Positions 7,543 through 16,690 are shown, numbered from the stretch's first letter. The stretch: 22,017 bases of DNA from Candidatus Pelagibacterales bacterium (GCA_016882165.1 VHBV01000004.1:1-22017); one strand, 5' to 3'. Program-made: numbers and translations. Notes: generated from the letters alone by a model not told the origin.

Positions 7543-8821
7543 TTGTTAGGTCTTTTAAAATAATTGTTTCCTCTCTTTTTGGGCCAGTTGAGATTATTAC
7601 TGACTTCACATCGCATAATTCTTCGATTCTTGCGATATAGTTACGTGCTTTTATTGGTAAATCTTCAATTGATTTTGCACCAATTGTTGATTGTTGCCAG
7701 CCTTCAATTTCTTCGTAAACTGGTTCAATTTTTGACCACAAGTGATTTGCTTGCGGTAAATAATCGTAAGTAACTCCATCAATTTTATAAGCCACACAGA
7801 TTTTTATTTTTGCAAGCTTATCTAATACGTCAAGTTTGGTAAGAGCAATTTCTCTAACTGAAGCAATTTTAATTGCTTGTCTAACCAAGACAGCATCAAA
7901 CCAGCCACATCTTCTGTCGCGTCCAGTAACAGTTCCAATTTCTTTACCTTCTATGCGTAAAAATTGTCCAATTTCGTCATTTAATTCTGTTGGGAAAGGT
8001 CCAGATCCAACCCTTGTAGTATATGATTTTAAAATTCCTATAGTGTTATTTAAATCACTAACACCAAGACAAGATCCAAGAGCAACTTGTCCAGGCATTG
8101 TGTTTGAAGATGTCACGAATGGGAAAGTTCCGTAAGTTACGTCAAGTAAAACGCCTTGAGCCCCTTCAAACATGATATTTTTGCAAGAAGATAGTTTTCT
8201 ATATATTTCAAAAGAAGGTTTTGAATATGAAAGTAAGCGTTCTTTTATTGGAGAAATTTCGGATATAATTTGTTCAACTGTGACAATTTCAGCTCCTAAG
8301 CTTTTACGAAGTAAATTGTGATAGAAAAGCAAATTTTCCAATCTTTCATTAAGAATTTTGTCATCAATTAAATCGCAAATTCTTAAAGCTCTTCTTCCAG
8401 CTCTGTCTTCGTATGCTGGACCAATTCCACGTCCAGTAGTGCCAATTTTATTATCACCTTTTTTACTTTCCAAGAGTTGATCAAGTTCACGATGAATTGA
8501 TAAAATTAAGCAAGCATTATCCGAGATTGCTAGTTGTTCATTTGAAACTTTTAATCCTTGTTCTTCGATTTTTTCTATTTCTTTAAAAAGAGCAATTGGA
8601 TCAACAACAACGCCACTTCCAATTACAGAAAATTTATTTCTAATAATTCCTGAAGGTAGCAAACTTAGTTTGTAAGTAATATCTCCGACTTTAATGGTGT
8701 GTCCAGCATTGTGACCACCCTGAAAACGAACAACTGCATCAAATTTATCCGATAGACAATCAACTATTTTGCCTTTTCCCTCATCGCCCCATTGTAAGCC
8801 GACAATTGCTATATTAGTCAT
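7529..8821 (-). CDS. purA: Adenylosuccinate synthetase PurA
   Basis: PurA joins IMP and aspartate, using GTP, in the first committed step to AMP. The 430-residue protein is full length and has the GTP-binding/catalytic loop GDEGKGK (12-18, with catalytic D13), GGHNAGHT with catalytic H41, the IMP-site region GTTGRGIGPAYEDRAGRR, and the RDRRCGWFD segment. It starts 2 bases after the stop of the CHCC zinc-finger gene and overlaps the following glycosyltransferase gene. Members of the genus Rickettsia generally lack purine synthesis, so this helps exclude that genus. Confidence 0.98.
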   Translation of the reverse strand: MTNIAIVGLQWGDEGKGKIVDCLSDKFDAVVRFQGGHNAGHTIKVGDITYKLSLLPSGIIRNKFSVIGSGVVVDPIALFKEIEKIEEQGLKVSNEQLAISDNACLILSIHRELDQLLESKKGDNKIGTTGRGIGPAYEDRAGRRALRICDLIDDKILNERLENLLFYHNLLRKSLGAEIVTVEQIISEISPIKERLLSYSKPSFEIYRKLSSCKNIMFEGAQGVLLDVTYGTFPFVTSSNTMPGQVALGSCLGVSDLNNTIGILKSYTTRVGSGPFPTELNDEIGQFLRIEGKEIGTVTGRDRRCGWFDAVLVRQAIKIASVREIALTKLDVLDKLAKIKICVAYKIDGVTYDYLPQANHLWSKIEPVYEEIEGWQQSTIGAKSIEDLPIKARNYIARIEELCDVKSVIISTGPKREETIILKDLTNGRK

Positions 8822-8823
8822 TT

Positions 8824-9018
8824 TTATTTTTTATTTAATTGTTTTTTATTATCTTTTTGAATCACAAAAGTTTTGCTACAGTAAGGACAAACTATAGATT
8901 CATTATTGCCCATATTTAGGTAAACTAAAGGATGGCTTGATGATTTGTTTCCGCCGTCGCAAGAAACTTTTTTTGAATTAACGTGCAAAACCTCAAAAGG
9001 ACTTGATTTAGAATTCAT
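8824..9018 (-). CDS. CHCC zinc-finger domain protein (NDUFS6-like)
   Basis: This 64-residue protein carries the zf-CHCC pattern found in alphaproteobacterial small proteins and in mitochondrial complex I subunit NDUFS6: C20 followed by DGG, H29 in HPLVYLNMG, and C44-P-Y-C47. Four ligands for one zinc ion are therefore intact. In mitochondria the homologue takes part in complex I assembly; the bacterial role is inferred by analogy. It is the first gene of an operon with purA, with a 2-base gap. The tail after residue 50 is Lys/Asn-rich. Confidence 0.9.
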   Translation of the reverse strand: MNSKSSPFEVLHVNSKKVSCDGGNKSSSHPLVYLNMGNNESIVCPYCSKTFVIQKDNKKQLNKK

Positions 9019-9068
9019 TTGTAAAAAAATTGAATTTATTTTGGCGTTAGTAATTTCTCAAACTAAAG

Positions 9069-9109
9069 AGTAACAAATTAATATTATTTAGAAGTCAGAG
9101 CTTGTTACT
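9069..9109. promoter_or_regulatory. Inverted repeat in the divergent zinc-finger/dsbD intergenic region
   Basis: AGTAACAA (9069-9076) and TTGTTACT (9102-9109) form an 8-base inverted repeat separated by 25 A/T-rich bases. It lies 51-91 bases upstream of the zinc-finger gene start, in the 212-base gap shared with divergent dsbD. It could be an operator or a chance match; no convincing -35/-10 pair could be assigned on either strand. The rest of the gap shows nothing else apart from the dsbD ribosome-binding site AAGGAA at 9215-9220. Confidence 0.3.
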
Positions 9110-9230
9110 TAAAATTAAGTTGTTGAGAATCTTTTTTAAGAAGAAACGAAATTAAATGTTAATTTCATTATCAAGTAATTAAGATATCAGATTATTTTGA
9201 TTTAAAGATTTTTCAAGGAACAAATACAAA

Positions 9231-11039
9231 ATGTCACATAAAAAGTTTTATACATTATTTTTCTTGGTATCATTTTTCTTTTCGAATGCTTTTGCTGCAT
9301 CAAGTTTGTGGCATAAAAATGAAAGTAATGGTGCTGAAGTAAGGTTGATTTCAAGTTTCTTTTTTGATGCAAATGGTCAGGGAAAATTAATTGCCGGTCT
9401 GCATTTTAAAATTAAGAAAGGTTGGAAAATATATGGTGCTGATTCAGTAGGAATTGGAATGCCACCAAGCATTACTAATGAATCTTCTGAAGTTGTAAAA
9501 GATATAAAAATTATTTGGCCAGAAGCAGTAAAAAAGCAGGAAGAAATTGGTGATGAAATTATAAAATATGATGTTTATGAAAATGAAGTGATATTGCCAA
9601 TTGAAGTTAATCTTCAAGATTATTCTCAGGAAACAGAGCTAAAATTTAGTGTTGATTACGGTTTGTGTAGCGATATATGCATTCCAGCTTCAGAAAAGTT
9701 TGACCTGAAAGTTGATAAAGAACAAGATTTTGAAGTTTTAAATTCAATTCAAAAATTCTATCCCAACAGAATTAGTAACTTGGAAGAACAAGGCTTTCAA
9801 AATTCAAGTAAATCAGTTGTTAATATTGCTTTAATATCGGCAGTATTTTTTGCAATTATTGGTGGTGCAATTCTTAACGTTATGCCTTGTGTACTGCCAG
9901 TTCTTTCAATTAAGTTACTATCTATTTTGAACAATTCTAGAGCAACAAGAAAAAGAATTAAGTTCGCTTTTCTTGCGACTTTCTTAGGTATAATTTTTTG
10001 CTTTTTCATTTTTGCACTAATCGCTGTTTTTTTAAAAGTGACTGGAAATTCTTTGGGTTGGGGTTTGCAATTCCAGAATCCTTATTTTTTATTATTTCTA
10101 ATTTTGGTTTTAGTATTGCTTACCGGCAATTTACTTGGAGTATTTGAAATTAATCTCAGTGTTTTTGTTGCTAATTTACTCAATAAAAAAATATCTAATT
10201 CTACAAAAGGAAAAAATATTTTTATTCCTAATTTTTTGTCTGGAATTCTAGCTGTGCTTTTGGCAACTCCTTGTTCTGCTCCTTTTTTAGGTTCGGCAAT
10301 CTCTTTTGCTTTAAGTGCCAACATATTAGCAATTTTTGCAATATTTCTTTCAATAGGATTTGGTTTTGCTTTGCCTTATGTAGTCTTATTTTTTACTCCA
10401 CGAGCAGTATATTTTCTTCCAAGACCTGGAAAGTGGATGTATGCAGTTAAAAAATTAATGGCCCTATTTTTAGTTATAACTGTATTGTGGTTAACATATG
10501 TTTTAAATCACAATATCGGTTTAATGCCAGCAGTTATAGTAACATCGTTATCAATTTTGTTATTGGCTGCAATTGAAATAAGAAGTAAAATTCTGAAATT
10601 TTTAACAATTTTCTTCATAATTGCTACAAGTCTTGCTATTCCATCGATTGGAGCAGGCCAAATGGCTAAAAAAAGATTATTAGTTAGTAATAAAAATTGG
10701 ATAAAGTTTGACGAAAAATTGTTGTATCAAATGGTTAGTGAAGGAAAAGTAGTGGTTGTAGACGTTACAGCTGACTGGTGTCTAACTTGTAAATTAAATA
10801 AAAAAAGAGTTTTGGAGGATCCAAAAGTAGTTAAAAAACTGACCCAAAATAACGTGGTTGCAATGCGTGGAGATATTACAAAACCGGATAAAGAAATTGT
10901 TGATTTTTTAAAGTCTCATAATCGTTTTGCAATTCCATTTAACGTAGTTTACGGATCAAACGCTAAGAATGGAATTGTGACTAAAGAAATTTTAGACAAA
11001 AAAGAATTGTTGAAAATAATTGATGAAGCTTCTCAGTAG
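9231..11039 (+). CDS. dsbD: Thiol:disulfide interchange protein DsbD
   Basis: DsbD carries electrons from cytoplasmic thioredoxin across the inner membrane to periplasmic thiol-reducing partners. The 602 residues contain all three redox pairs. After a signal peptide (about 1-22), an N-terminal periplasmic domain holds C146 and C150 (GLCSDIC). The membrane core of several hydrophobic helices has C220 (MPCVLP) and C348 (TPCSAP). A C-terminal periplasmic thioredoxin domain has W516-C517-L-T-C520. Length is a little above the E. coli protein. A good ribosome-binding site AAGGAA lies 10 bases before the ATG. It ends exactly where the convergent methyltransferase gene ends. Confidence 0.95.
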   Translation: MSHKKFYTLFFLVSFFFSNAFAASSLWHKNESNGAEVRLISSFFFDANGQGKLIAGLHFKIKKGWKIYGADSVGIGMPPSITNESSEVVKDIKIIWPEAVKKQEEIGDEIIKYDVYENEVILPIEVNLQDYSQETELKFSVDYGLCSDICIPASEKFDLKVDKEQDFEVLNSIQKFYPNRISNLEEQGFQNSSKSVVNIALISAVFFAIIGGAILNVMPCVLPVLSIKLLSILNNSRATRKRIKFAFLATFLGIIFCFFIFALIAVFLKVTGNSLGWGLQFQNPYFLLFLILVLVLLTGNLLGVFEINLSVFVANLLNKKISNSTKGKNIFIPNFLSGILAVLLATPCSAPFLGSAISFALSANILAIFAIFLSIGFGFALPYVVLFFTPRAVYFLPRPGKWMYAVKKLMALFLVITVLWLTYVLNHNIGLMPAVIVTSLSILLLAAIEIRSKILKFLTIFFIIATSLAIPSIGAGQMAKKRLLVSNKNWIKFDEKLLYQMVSEGKVVVVDVTADWCLTCKLNKKRVLEDPKVVKKLTQNNVVAMRGDITKPDKEIVDFLKSHNRFAIPFNVVYGSNAKNGIVTKEILDKKELLKIIDEASQ

Positions 11040-11660
11040 TTATTTTACTTCATGAAAGAAAGCAGTAGATTGACCCCAACTGAAGTCATATTTTGCTTCA
11101 TCTACAACTTTTAATCTATTGTGTTCAAGAGCTCGAATTATTGTTACTATTTTTGCTTTTGGTTTTAGTTCCTTTGCTAGTTTTTGTTCAATCATTTTGA
11201 ATAATTCCCGATCTTTAAAAGGGTGATTCATAAATACTAAATCTGCCTCGCTTAAATCAACATCAAACATATTTTTATTTAGCAGTTCTATAGTTCTGTT
11301 TTCCAAGTGATCTTCAATTTGGTGAGAAACGGTATTTTCGAAATGTTCTTTTATTTCGCAGGCTTTGTCGTGTAAGCCTTTTAAAAGTTCTACTCCAACA
11401 ACTTTTTTAAAGTCACAAAGTAATAATGCCGAAATAATAACTCTTCCAGTTCCAGATCCTAAATCAATTAAAACTCCATCTGGTTTTGCATTAGCTCTTT
11501 TAAAAATTCCATTGCAAGTAATGAAAGGTAGTTCGCCATAAAGTAAGTCAGAATTTGATTCCAAATTCACTGCTTTTCTTGCATCATGAGATACGGAATA
11601 TCCATCAACTTTGCTATATAAAAGCTCAAACAAAAGTGAAGCGTGTGATATGTCTAACAT
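11040..11660 (-). CDS. DOT1-like SAM-dependent methyltransferase
   Basis: A small class I methyltransferase of 206 residues. The SAM site is clear: D66-L-G-S-G-T-G72 (motif I) and an acidic residue E91 in VGVELL (motif II). Around it are features reminiscent of the DOT1 lysine-methyltransferase core: YGEL at 41-44 upstream of motif I, and DLVFMNHPFKD near 140-150, in the place where DOT1 has its VNNFLF segment, followed by a helix and a KIVTIIRAL-like strand. The substrate is unknown. Its start abuts the pepF stop with no gap, so it is co-transcribed with pepF. The DOT1 comparison is from memory, not from an alignment; a generic SAM methyltransferase is the safe reading. Confidence 0.8.
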   Translation of the reverse strand: MLDISHASLLFELLYSKVDGYSVSHDARKAVNLESNSDLLYGELPFITCNGIFKRANAKPDGVLIDLGSGTGRVIISALLLCDFKKVVGVELLKGLHDKACEIKEHFENTVSHQIEDHLENRTIELLNKNMFDVDLSEADLVFMNHPFKDRELFKMIEQKLAKELKPKAKIVTIIRALEHNRLKVVDEAKYDFSWGQSTAFFHEVK

Positions 11661-13448
11661 TTATTTTTCTAGTTGATTTATATATTCAATAATAACGTTT
11701 AAGCCGGATTGCCAGAATTCTGGATCATTGGCATTTAATCCAAAAGGTTCAAGCATTTCTTTATGGTGTTTTGTTCCTCCAAATTCAAGCATTTCAAAAT
11801 ATTTTTGTTCAAAATTCTTAACTTTTTTGTTTTTGTAAACTCCGTAAAGTGAGTTCACTAGACAATCTCCAAAAGCATAAGAGTAAACATAAAATGGTGA
11901 GTGAATGAAATGAGGGATATAGCTCCAAAAAAACTTATATTCTTCATCAAACTTAAAAGCTGAACCCAAACTTTCTTTTTGAACTTCCATCCAGAACTGA
12001 CAAATTTTGTCTAAAGAGATCTCTCCTTTCTTACGTTCGTTATGAATTTTTTTCTCAAATTCTAGAAAAGCAATTTGTCTAACTGCTGTGTTAATCATAT
12101 CTTCAACTTTATTGGCAATAATGATTTTTCTTTTTTGTGAATCTTTTTCGTTTTTTAATATCTTTTGAAATGTTAGTTGTTCTCCAAAAACAGAGGCTGT
12201 CTCTGCTAAAGTAAGAGGTGTTGAGCACATTAAAGCCCCTTGTTTTTTTGCTAAATACTGATGAATTCCATGTCCAAGTTCGTGAGCAAGAGTCATAACG
12301 TCACGCACTTTTCCCTGATAATTCATTAAAATATAAGGATGAATTGAGGGAACGGTTGAATGAGAAAAAGCTCCAGAATCTTTGCCGTTTCTAACTTGAG
12401 CATCAATCCAATTTTTATCAAAAAATTCTTTTCCAATTTTTGACATTCTTGGATCAAATTCTTCATAAGCTGATAGTACAATCTTTTTTGCTTCATTCCA
12501 AGAAATTAACTTATTTTCTTCCTTACTTAAAGGGGCATTGCGATCCCAATAGTTTAGAGTTTTTTTGCCTAAAATTTTGGCTTTAATTTTATAGTAACGA
12601 TGTGAAATATTCTTATAATTTTCTTTTACTTTTAAAACCAAAGTATCCACAACTTCATCTTCAACAAAATTACTTAAGTTGCGTGAAGAAATAGGATTCT
12701 TGAAATTACGCCATTGATCTTCAACTGATTTTTCTTTCGCTAGAACATTTGTAATATAAGCAAAAATTTTGGCGTTATCTCCAAATGTTTTGCCAATAGC
12801 TTTCGCAGCATCTTTTCTTATTTTTTCATCATTATTACTTAAAAGGTCAAAAATTTCTTGTGAATTTAATGTTTTTTTGCGGTAGGTAAATTTTAGATTA
12901 TTAACTGTTTCATCAAAAAGTCTAATCCAAGCAGCTCTTCCGGATGAGTTTTTTTCTAAAGAAAATTTTTCTAATTCGCAGCTTAGTTGATGTTGTTTGA
13001 AAGCTCTAACGTCTCTGATAAATGGATAATAACTTTTTAATGTTGAATTTTCTTTGTAAAATTTATTTAAAGTTTTTTCTTCAATATCGTTAATTTCAAG
13101 GCTGAAAAAAACCAAAAGAGATTCATATTCGCTAATTTTCTCGCTGATATTTTGATAAAATGATAAGTTGTCAGAATTGGAAAGATCGCTTGCGTAAATT
13201 AGATAAGAGTAGCTGGAAACTTTGCCTATTAACTCACATATTTTCTCATATTCTTTTATTGCTTCAGTAAGTTGTTTGGCATTTAGTTTTGTAATTTTTT
13301 TTGTAAATTTTTTAGCAAAATTACTTGCTTCAACACTTATTTTGTTAAGATCGCTGTCAATTTTTTTATCTTTTATGCTGCTGTAAAAGTCAGATAAGTT
13401 CCAAGTTGGAGTATTTTTTAAAGAATTGTTTTTTACTGATTTTGTCAT
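11661..13448 (-). CDS. pepF: Oligoendopeptidase F (M3 family metallopeptidase)
   Basis: A zinc peptidase that cleaves short peptides in the cytoplasm. The 595-residue protein has the M3 zinc motif H389-E390-L-G-H393 within MTLAHELGHGIHQ, with the downstream glutamate ligand probably in LAETASVFGE. The helical N-terminal half and the segment SYAFGDCLVNSLY near the end also fit oligoendopeptidase F. Length is standard. It starts 4 bases after the stop of the upstream RNA methyltransferase gene and abuts the DOT1-like gene downstream, forming a tight three-gene minus-strand unit. Confidence 0.95.
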   Translation of the reverse strand: MTKSVKNNSLKNTPTWNLSDFYSSIKDKKIDSDLNKISVEASNFAKKFTKKITKLNAKQLTEAIKEYEKICELIGKVSSYSYLIYASDLSNSDNLSFYQNISEKISEYESLLVFFSLEINDIEEKTLNKFYKENSTLKSYYPFIRDVRAFKQHQLSCELEKFSLEKNSSGRAAWIRLFDETVNNLKFTYRKKTLNSQEIFDLLSNNDEKIRKDAAKAIGKTFGDNAKIFAYITNVLAKEKSVEDQWRNFKNPISSRNLSNFVEDEVVDTLVLKVKENYKNISHRYYKIKAKILGKKTLNYWDRNAPLSKEENKLISWNEAKKIVLSAYEEFDPRMSKIGKEFFDKNWIDAQVRNGKDSGAFSHSTVPSIHPYILMNYQGKVRDVMTLAHELGHGIHQYLAKKQGALMCSTPLTLAETASVFGEQLTFQKILKNEKDSQKRKIIIANKVEDMINTAVRQIAFLEFEKKIHNERKKGEISLDKICQFWMEVQKESLGSAFKFDEEYKFFWSYIPHFIHSPFYVYSYAFGDCLVNSLYGVYKNKKVKNFEQKYFEMLEFGGTKHHKEMLEPFGLNANDPEFWQSGLNVIIEYINQLEK

Positions 13449-13452
13449 TTCT

Positions 13453-14520
13453 TTATCTTTTTAAGATTGCTACAAGTTCTAAATGTTTGCTGCCATAAAA
13501 TTGATCAAGAGCATTCATTTTTGTAATTTTAAAGCCAGAATTAACTAGAATTTTGGCATCAAAAGTAAAGGTGATTGGATTGCAAGAAACATAAATAATA
13601 TGATTAAGTTTTGATTTTGCAATTTCTTCAATTTGCGGAGTTGCTCCATTACGTGGAGGGTTAATTATTGCTAAATCAAATTTATTTAATTCCTTTGATT
13701 CTAATGGATTGCTAAACAAATCTCTATTGATGAATTTTATGTTATTATTTAAAGAGTTTTTAGCAGTATTTTTTTTGATTAATTCTATCATTTTTTCGCT
13801 TCCCTCAAATGCTGTAACTTGCGATTTTTGTGCTATAGAAAATGTGTAAGCTCCAAATCCAGAATAAATATCCGCTATATTATTTTTTCCAGAAATTTGT
13901 TCGTCAATTAATTCTAGTATTTTTTCCAATCCATTTTTTGTTGCTTGGATAAAAATATTTGAAGCTAGATCAATTTTAAAATCTGAATAAAATATTTGAT
14001 TTTTGTGAGAAATAAAAAGTGGTGTTAGACCATTTTTGTTTTGAATTGAAGCGTTTAGTTTATTTTCTTTGGCAAAGAGAACTATTTTATTTTCAAACGA
14101 AAAATCCGAATCTTTCTGACAACTAAAAATCAAATCTATACCACTGTCAAAAGATGTTATGGTAATTTGATTAATAATGTTTTGAGCAACAGAATTTAAA
14201 AGATTTTTAAGAGGAATAATTAGTTTTGAAATCTTTTCCTCAGAAATGATGCACTCATCAATTTCAACAATTACGTGACTTTTTTTTGCAAAAAAACCAA
14301 TTTTATTTTGTTTATTTACTTGCAGAGTAATTTTACGACGTTTTCCTTTGCCAAACCAATTATATTCTATATTAGAATGAATCTGGATTTTGTTTTTTGC
14401 AAAAATTTCTTCTAAGAATTTAATTTTTAGGTTTTGATAATCTTTTGTGGATAAATCTAGAAAATCACATCCGCCGCATTCATTAAAAAAACGACATTGT
14501 AAATTATTTTCTGAGCCCAT
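13453..14520 (-). CDS. TrmA/RlmC/RlmD-type RNA m5U methyltransferase
   Basis: This family methylates C5 of a uridine in 23S rRNA or tRNA. The 355-residue protein shows the four cysteines of the iron-sulfur cluster (C9, C15, C18, C90), a SAM site around NIADIYSGFGAYTF, the NPPRNG motif, the catalytic nucleophile C313 in VSCNP, and a general base E348 in KHLELVAI. It lacks an N-terminal TRAM domain and is shorter than E. coli RlmD. The short form is common in alphaproteobacteria. Which uridine is modified cannot be read from sequence. It precedes pepF by 4 bases. Confidence 0.9.
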   Translation of the reverse strand: MGSENNLQCRFFNECGGCDFLDLSTKDYQNLKIKFLEEIFAKNKIQIHSNIEYNWFGKGKRRKITLQVNKQNKIGFFAKKSHVIVEIDECIISEEKISKLIIPLKNLLNSVAQNIINQITITSFDSGIDLIFSCQKDSDFSFENKIVLFAKENKLNASIQNKNGLTPLFISHKNQIFYSDFKIDLASNIFIQATKNGLEKILELIDEQISGKNNIADIYSGFGAYTFSIAQKSQVTAFEGSEKMIELIKKNTAKNSLNNNIKFINRDLFSNPLESKELNKFDLAIINPPRNGATPQIEEIAKSKLNHIIYVSCNPITFTFDAKILVNSGFKITKMNALDQFYGSKHLELVAILKR

Positions 14521-14564
14521 GATGCTTATTTTTTGTAATTTTTTAATTATACCTTACAAAAAGC

Positions 14565-14652
14565 TGTCATGCTGAGCGTTAGCGAAGGATCTCATGAGTT
14601 TGTACTTAAGAGCTCTAAATCATGAGATCCTTCGCTAACGCTCAGGATGACA
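14565..14652. repeat. Full-length 88-base palindromic repeat
   Basis: Two 33-base arms (14565-14597 and 14620-14652) are inverted copies with one mismatch, at the seventh base (G against C), and enclose a 22-base loop. The arms begin TGTCAT and contain CTGAGCGTTAGCGAAGGATC. The element fills most of the gap between murJ and the RNA methyltransferase. As RNA it would form a long, strong hairpin. It is the best-preserved copy of the family seen at 111, 1674, 3589 and 18466. No ORF lies within it, so it would need to be moved or copied by other machinery. Confidence 0.93.
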
Positions 14653-14659
14653 ATATCTT

Positions 14660-16207
14660 TCAATTATCTCTTTTTTTCTTGAACATGCGAGATTTTATCA
14701 AAATATCCAGACTTCCTGAAAAATAAGAAGCAATTGCATAAACTGCAATTCCTGAACTAACCATAATTATTAGTTCTATAACTTTATTTAGACTATCTTC
14801 ATTATCGAAGTAAAGACGCATCATAATTAAAGAGTCTGCCATTAATAGGGATGGAATTAAGATAAGTAATAATTTTTTTAAGAATCCTCTCTCAAAGTAA
14901 AAATTATTCTTCTTGATTAATGTTGTTATAAGCAGTGTTAGGTTCAAATAAGATGAAATTATGGAAGCAAGAATAATTCCAACAAAACCTAGATTGCTGA
15001 AGTAGAAAATAACGTTTAGTACTCCATTGCTTATCAAACATAATATAGCAATATTCATTGGACTTCTTGTATTTCCGCGGGAAAAGAAAGCTGGTTCCAT
15101 AACTTTCACTAAAACATAAGCTGGAAGACCGAATGAATAGAACATTAAAGCTCTAGCAACATTAAGACTTTGATCTGAAGTGAAGGCTCCGCGTTCAAAT
15201 AAAGATGATATAATTGGGTAAGCAAGGCATGTTAGGGCAAGTGTTGCTGGAATTACAAGAATTAGGCCAACTTCTAGAGCAGCATTTTGTAACTTAATTG
15301 CTTGTTCGTTTTCTCCAGATTTAATTTTGCGTGAAAGGGTTGGAAGTAAAGCAATTCCAATCGCAATTCCTATCATGGCTAGTGGCAGTTGATTTATACG
15401 ATCAGCATAGTAAAGATAAGAGACTGCACCAGTAATCATACTGGCGAAGATAGAATCAAGTAAAAGATTGATTTGCATTACATTTGCACCAACAATTCCT
15501 GGCAATAATTTTCTAAAAAACTTTTTGATGTCTTTGTTAAAAACAGGAATTTTTGGATAAAGTAAGAATCCAGACTTAAAAGTAAAAAAGAAAAGCCACA
15601 AAAATTGTAAAATGCCTGCTAAGAAAACACCCCAAGAAAGTGCGTATCCATAATTCTCGTTAAATTTAGAAAAAACAAAAATTGAAAAAATCAAAGTACT
15701 ATTAAGAATTATTGGAGATGAAGCTGGAACTGCAAATTTATTTAGTGAATTTAAAATTCCAGAGAATAGAGAAACAAGAGATATAAAAATTAGGTAGAAT
15801 ATTGTAATTCTAGAAAAGCTAATCAAAAGGTTTGATTTTTCTGGATCATTGAAGAATCCGGGGAATAAAATTTTCATGAATAAAGGCATGAAAATTTGGA
15901 AAATTATAGTGAAAATTAATAGTGCAAAAAATAATAGAGAGAAAATATTGCGAACAAAAGTTAAGTCTGATCTTTCTTCTTTGCTATCTTGTAATTTTTC
16001 TACAAAAATTGGTACAAAAGCTGAGTTAAAAGCACCCTCGGCAAAAACTCTGCGAAAGAAATTTGGTAAACGAAATGCAGCAAAAAAAGCATCGGAAATT
16101 ACACTAACTCCAATAAATCTTGCAATTAGCATATCTCGAATAAATCCTAAGATTCGCGATAATGAAATGAAAAACGAAATTGTAAAAAATGAGCGAAAAA
16201 TTTGCAT
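14660..16207 (-). CDS. murJ: Lipid II flippase MurJ (MviN)
   Basis: MurJ flips the peptidoglycan precursor lipid II across the inner membrane. The 515-residue protein is polytopic throughout (about 14 hydrophobic segments expected) and begins with the family signature: RDMLIARFIG followed by DAFFAAFRLPNFFRR and FAEGAFNSAFVPIF. The central segment LLDSIFASMITGAVSYLYYADR is also typical. Length is standard. The stop is 7 bases from a large palindromic repeat that separates it from the downstream RNA methyltransferase. Its presence means the organism still makes at least some peptidoglycan precursor. Confidence 0.96.
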   Translation of the reverse strand: MQIFRSFFTISFFISLSRILGFIRDMLIARFIGVSVISDAFFAAFRLPNFFRRVFAEGAFNSAFVPIFVEKLQDSKEERSDLTFVRNIFSLLFFALLIFTIIFQIFMPLFMKILFPGFFNDPEKSNLLISFSRITIFYLIFISLVSLFSGILNSLNKFAVPASSPIILNSTLIFSIFVFSKFNENYGYALSWGVFLAGILQFLWLFFFTFKSGFLLYPKIPVFNKDIKKFFRKLLPGIVGANVMQINLLLDSIFASMITGAVSYLYYADRINQLPLAMIGIAIGIALLPTLSRKIKSGENEQAIKLQNAALEVGLILVIPATLALTCLAYPIISSLFERGAFTSDQSLNVARALMFYSFGLPAYVLVKVMEPAFFSRGNTRSPMNIAILCLISNGVLNVIFYFSNLGFVGIILASIISSYLNLTLLITTLIKKNNFYFERGFLKKLLLILIPSLLMADSLIMMRLYFDNEDSLNKVIELIIMVSSGIAVYAIASYFSGSLDILIKSRMFKKKRDN

Positions 16208-16225
16208 TTGATTCTTAAACTTTTT

Positions 16226-16690
16226 CTAAGTTAAGGCTTTAAAATAGTCTTCGCTTAAATTTTCTGGAATTACTGTTACGGGGATTTTTATTTTATCACC
16301 AATTTTTTGTATAATTTTTGGAAGCACTGTGTTATCACTCAAAGGATTATAAGATTTTCCTAAAAATAGTGTAACACAATTTGGAATTGATCTTATTTCT
16401 CGAGCAATCTCGCTTGCAATATCGCCTTCTCTTATTGATACAGCAGGAACAATTTTGATCTCTTTATGAATATCTTCTAAAAGTTTTTGTAAATGCTTTT
16501 CGATATGCTTTTTCTTGTCTTGTGAAATTGCTTTTGAACCAAACAACATATTTTTATGTGAGTTTTCCATAACAGCTAAAACTTGTAAAGAAAAGCCAAG
16601 CTTTTTTGCTCTATAGCAAGCATATCTAAGAGCAGTAATAGATGGATTAGTAGTGTCAACACATGTTAATATTGTTGGGATATGATCCAT
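16226..16690 (-). CDS. Universal stress protein (UspA) family protein
   Basis: A small UspA-fold protein of 154 residues starting MDHIPTILTCVDTTNPS, with the typical alternating strands (ALRYACYRAKKLGFSLQVLAVMENS) and the C-terminal strand IKIPVTVIPE. The ATP-binding G-2x-G-9x-G motif is not clearly present; LFLGKSYNPLSDN sits where it would be, so nucleotide binding is uncertain. An upstream ATG at 16771 would add 27 residues but overlap the preceding gene by 43 bases, and the added residues do not look like UspA, so I prefer 16690. It is the last gene of the TauE/TIGR02186 run. Confidence 0.8.
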   Translation of the reverse strand: MDHIPTILTCVDTTNPSITALRYACYRAKKLGFSLQVLAVMENSHKNMLFGSKAISQDKKKHIEKHLQKLLEDIHKEIKIVPAVSIREGDIASEIAREIRSIPNCVTLFLGKSYNPLSDNTVLPKIIQKIGDKIKIPVTVIPENLSEDYFKALT

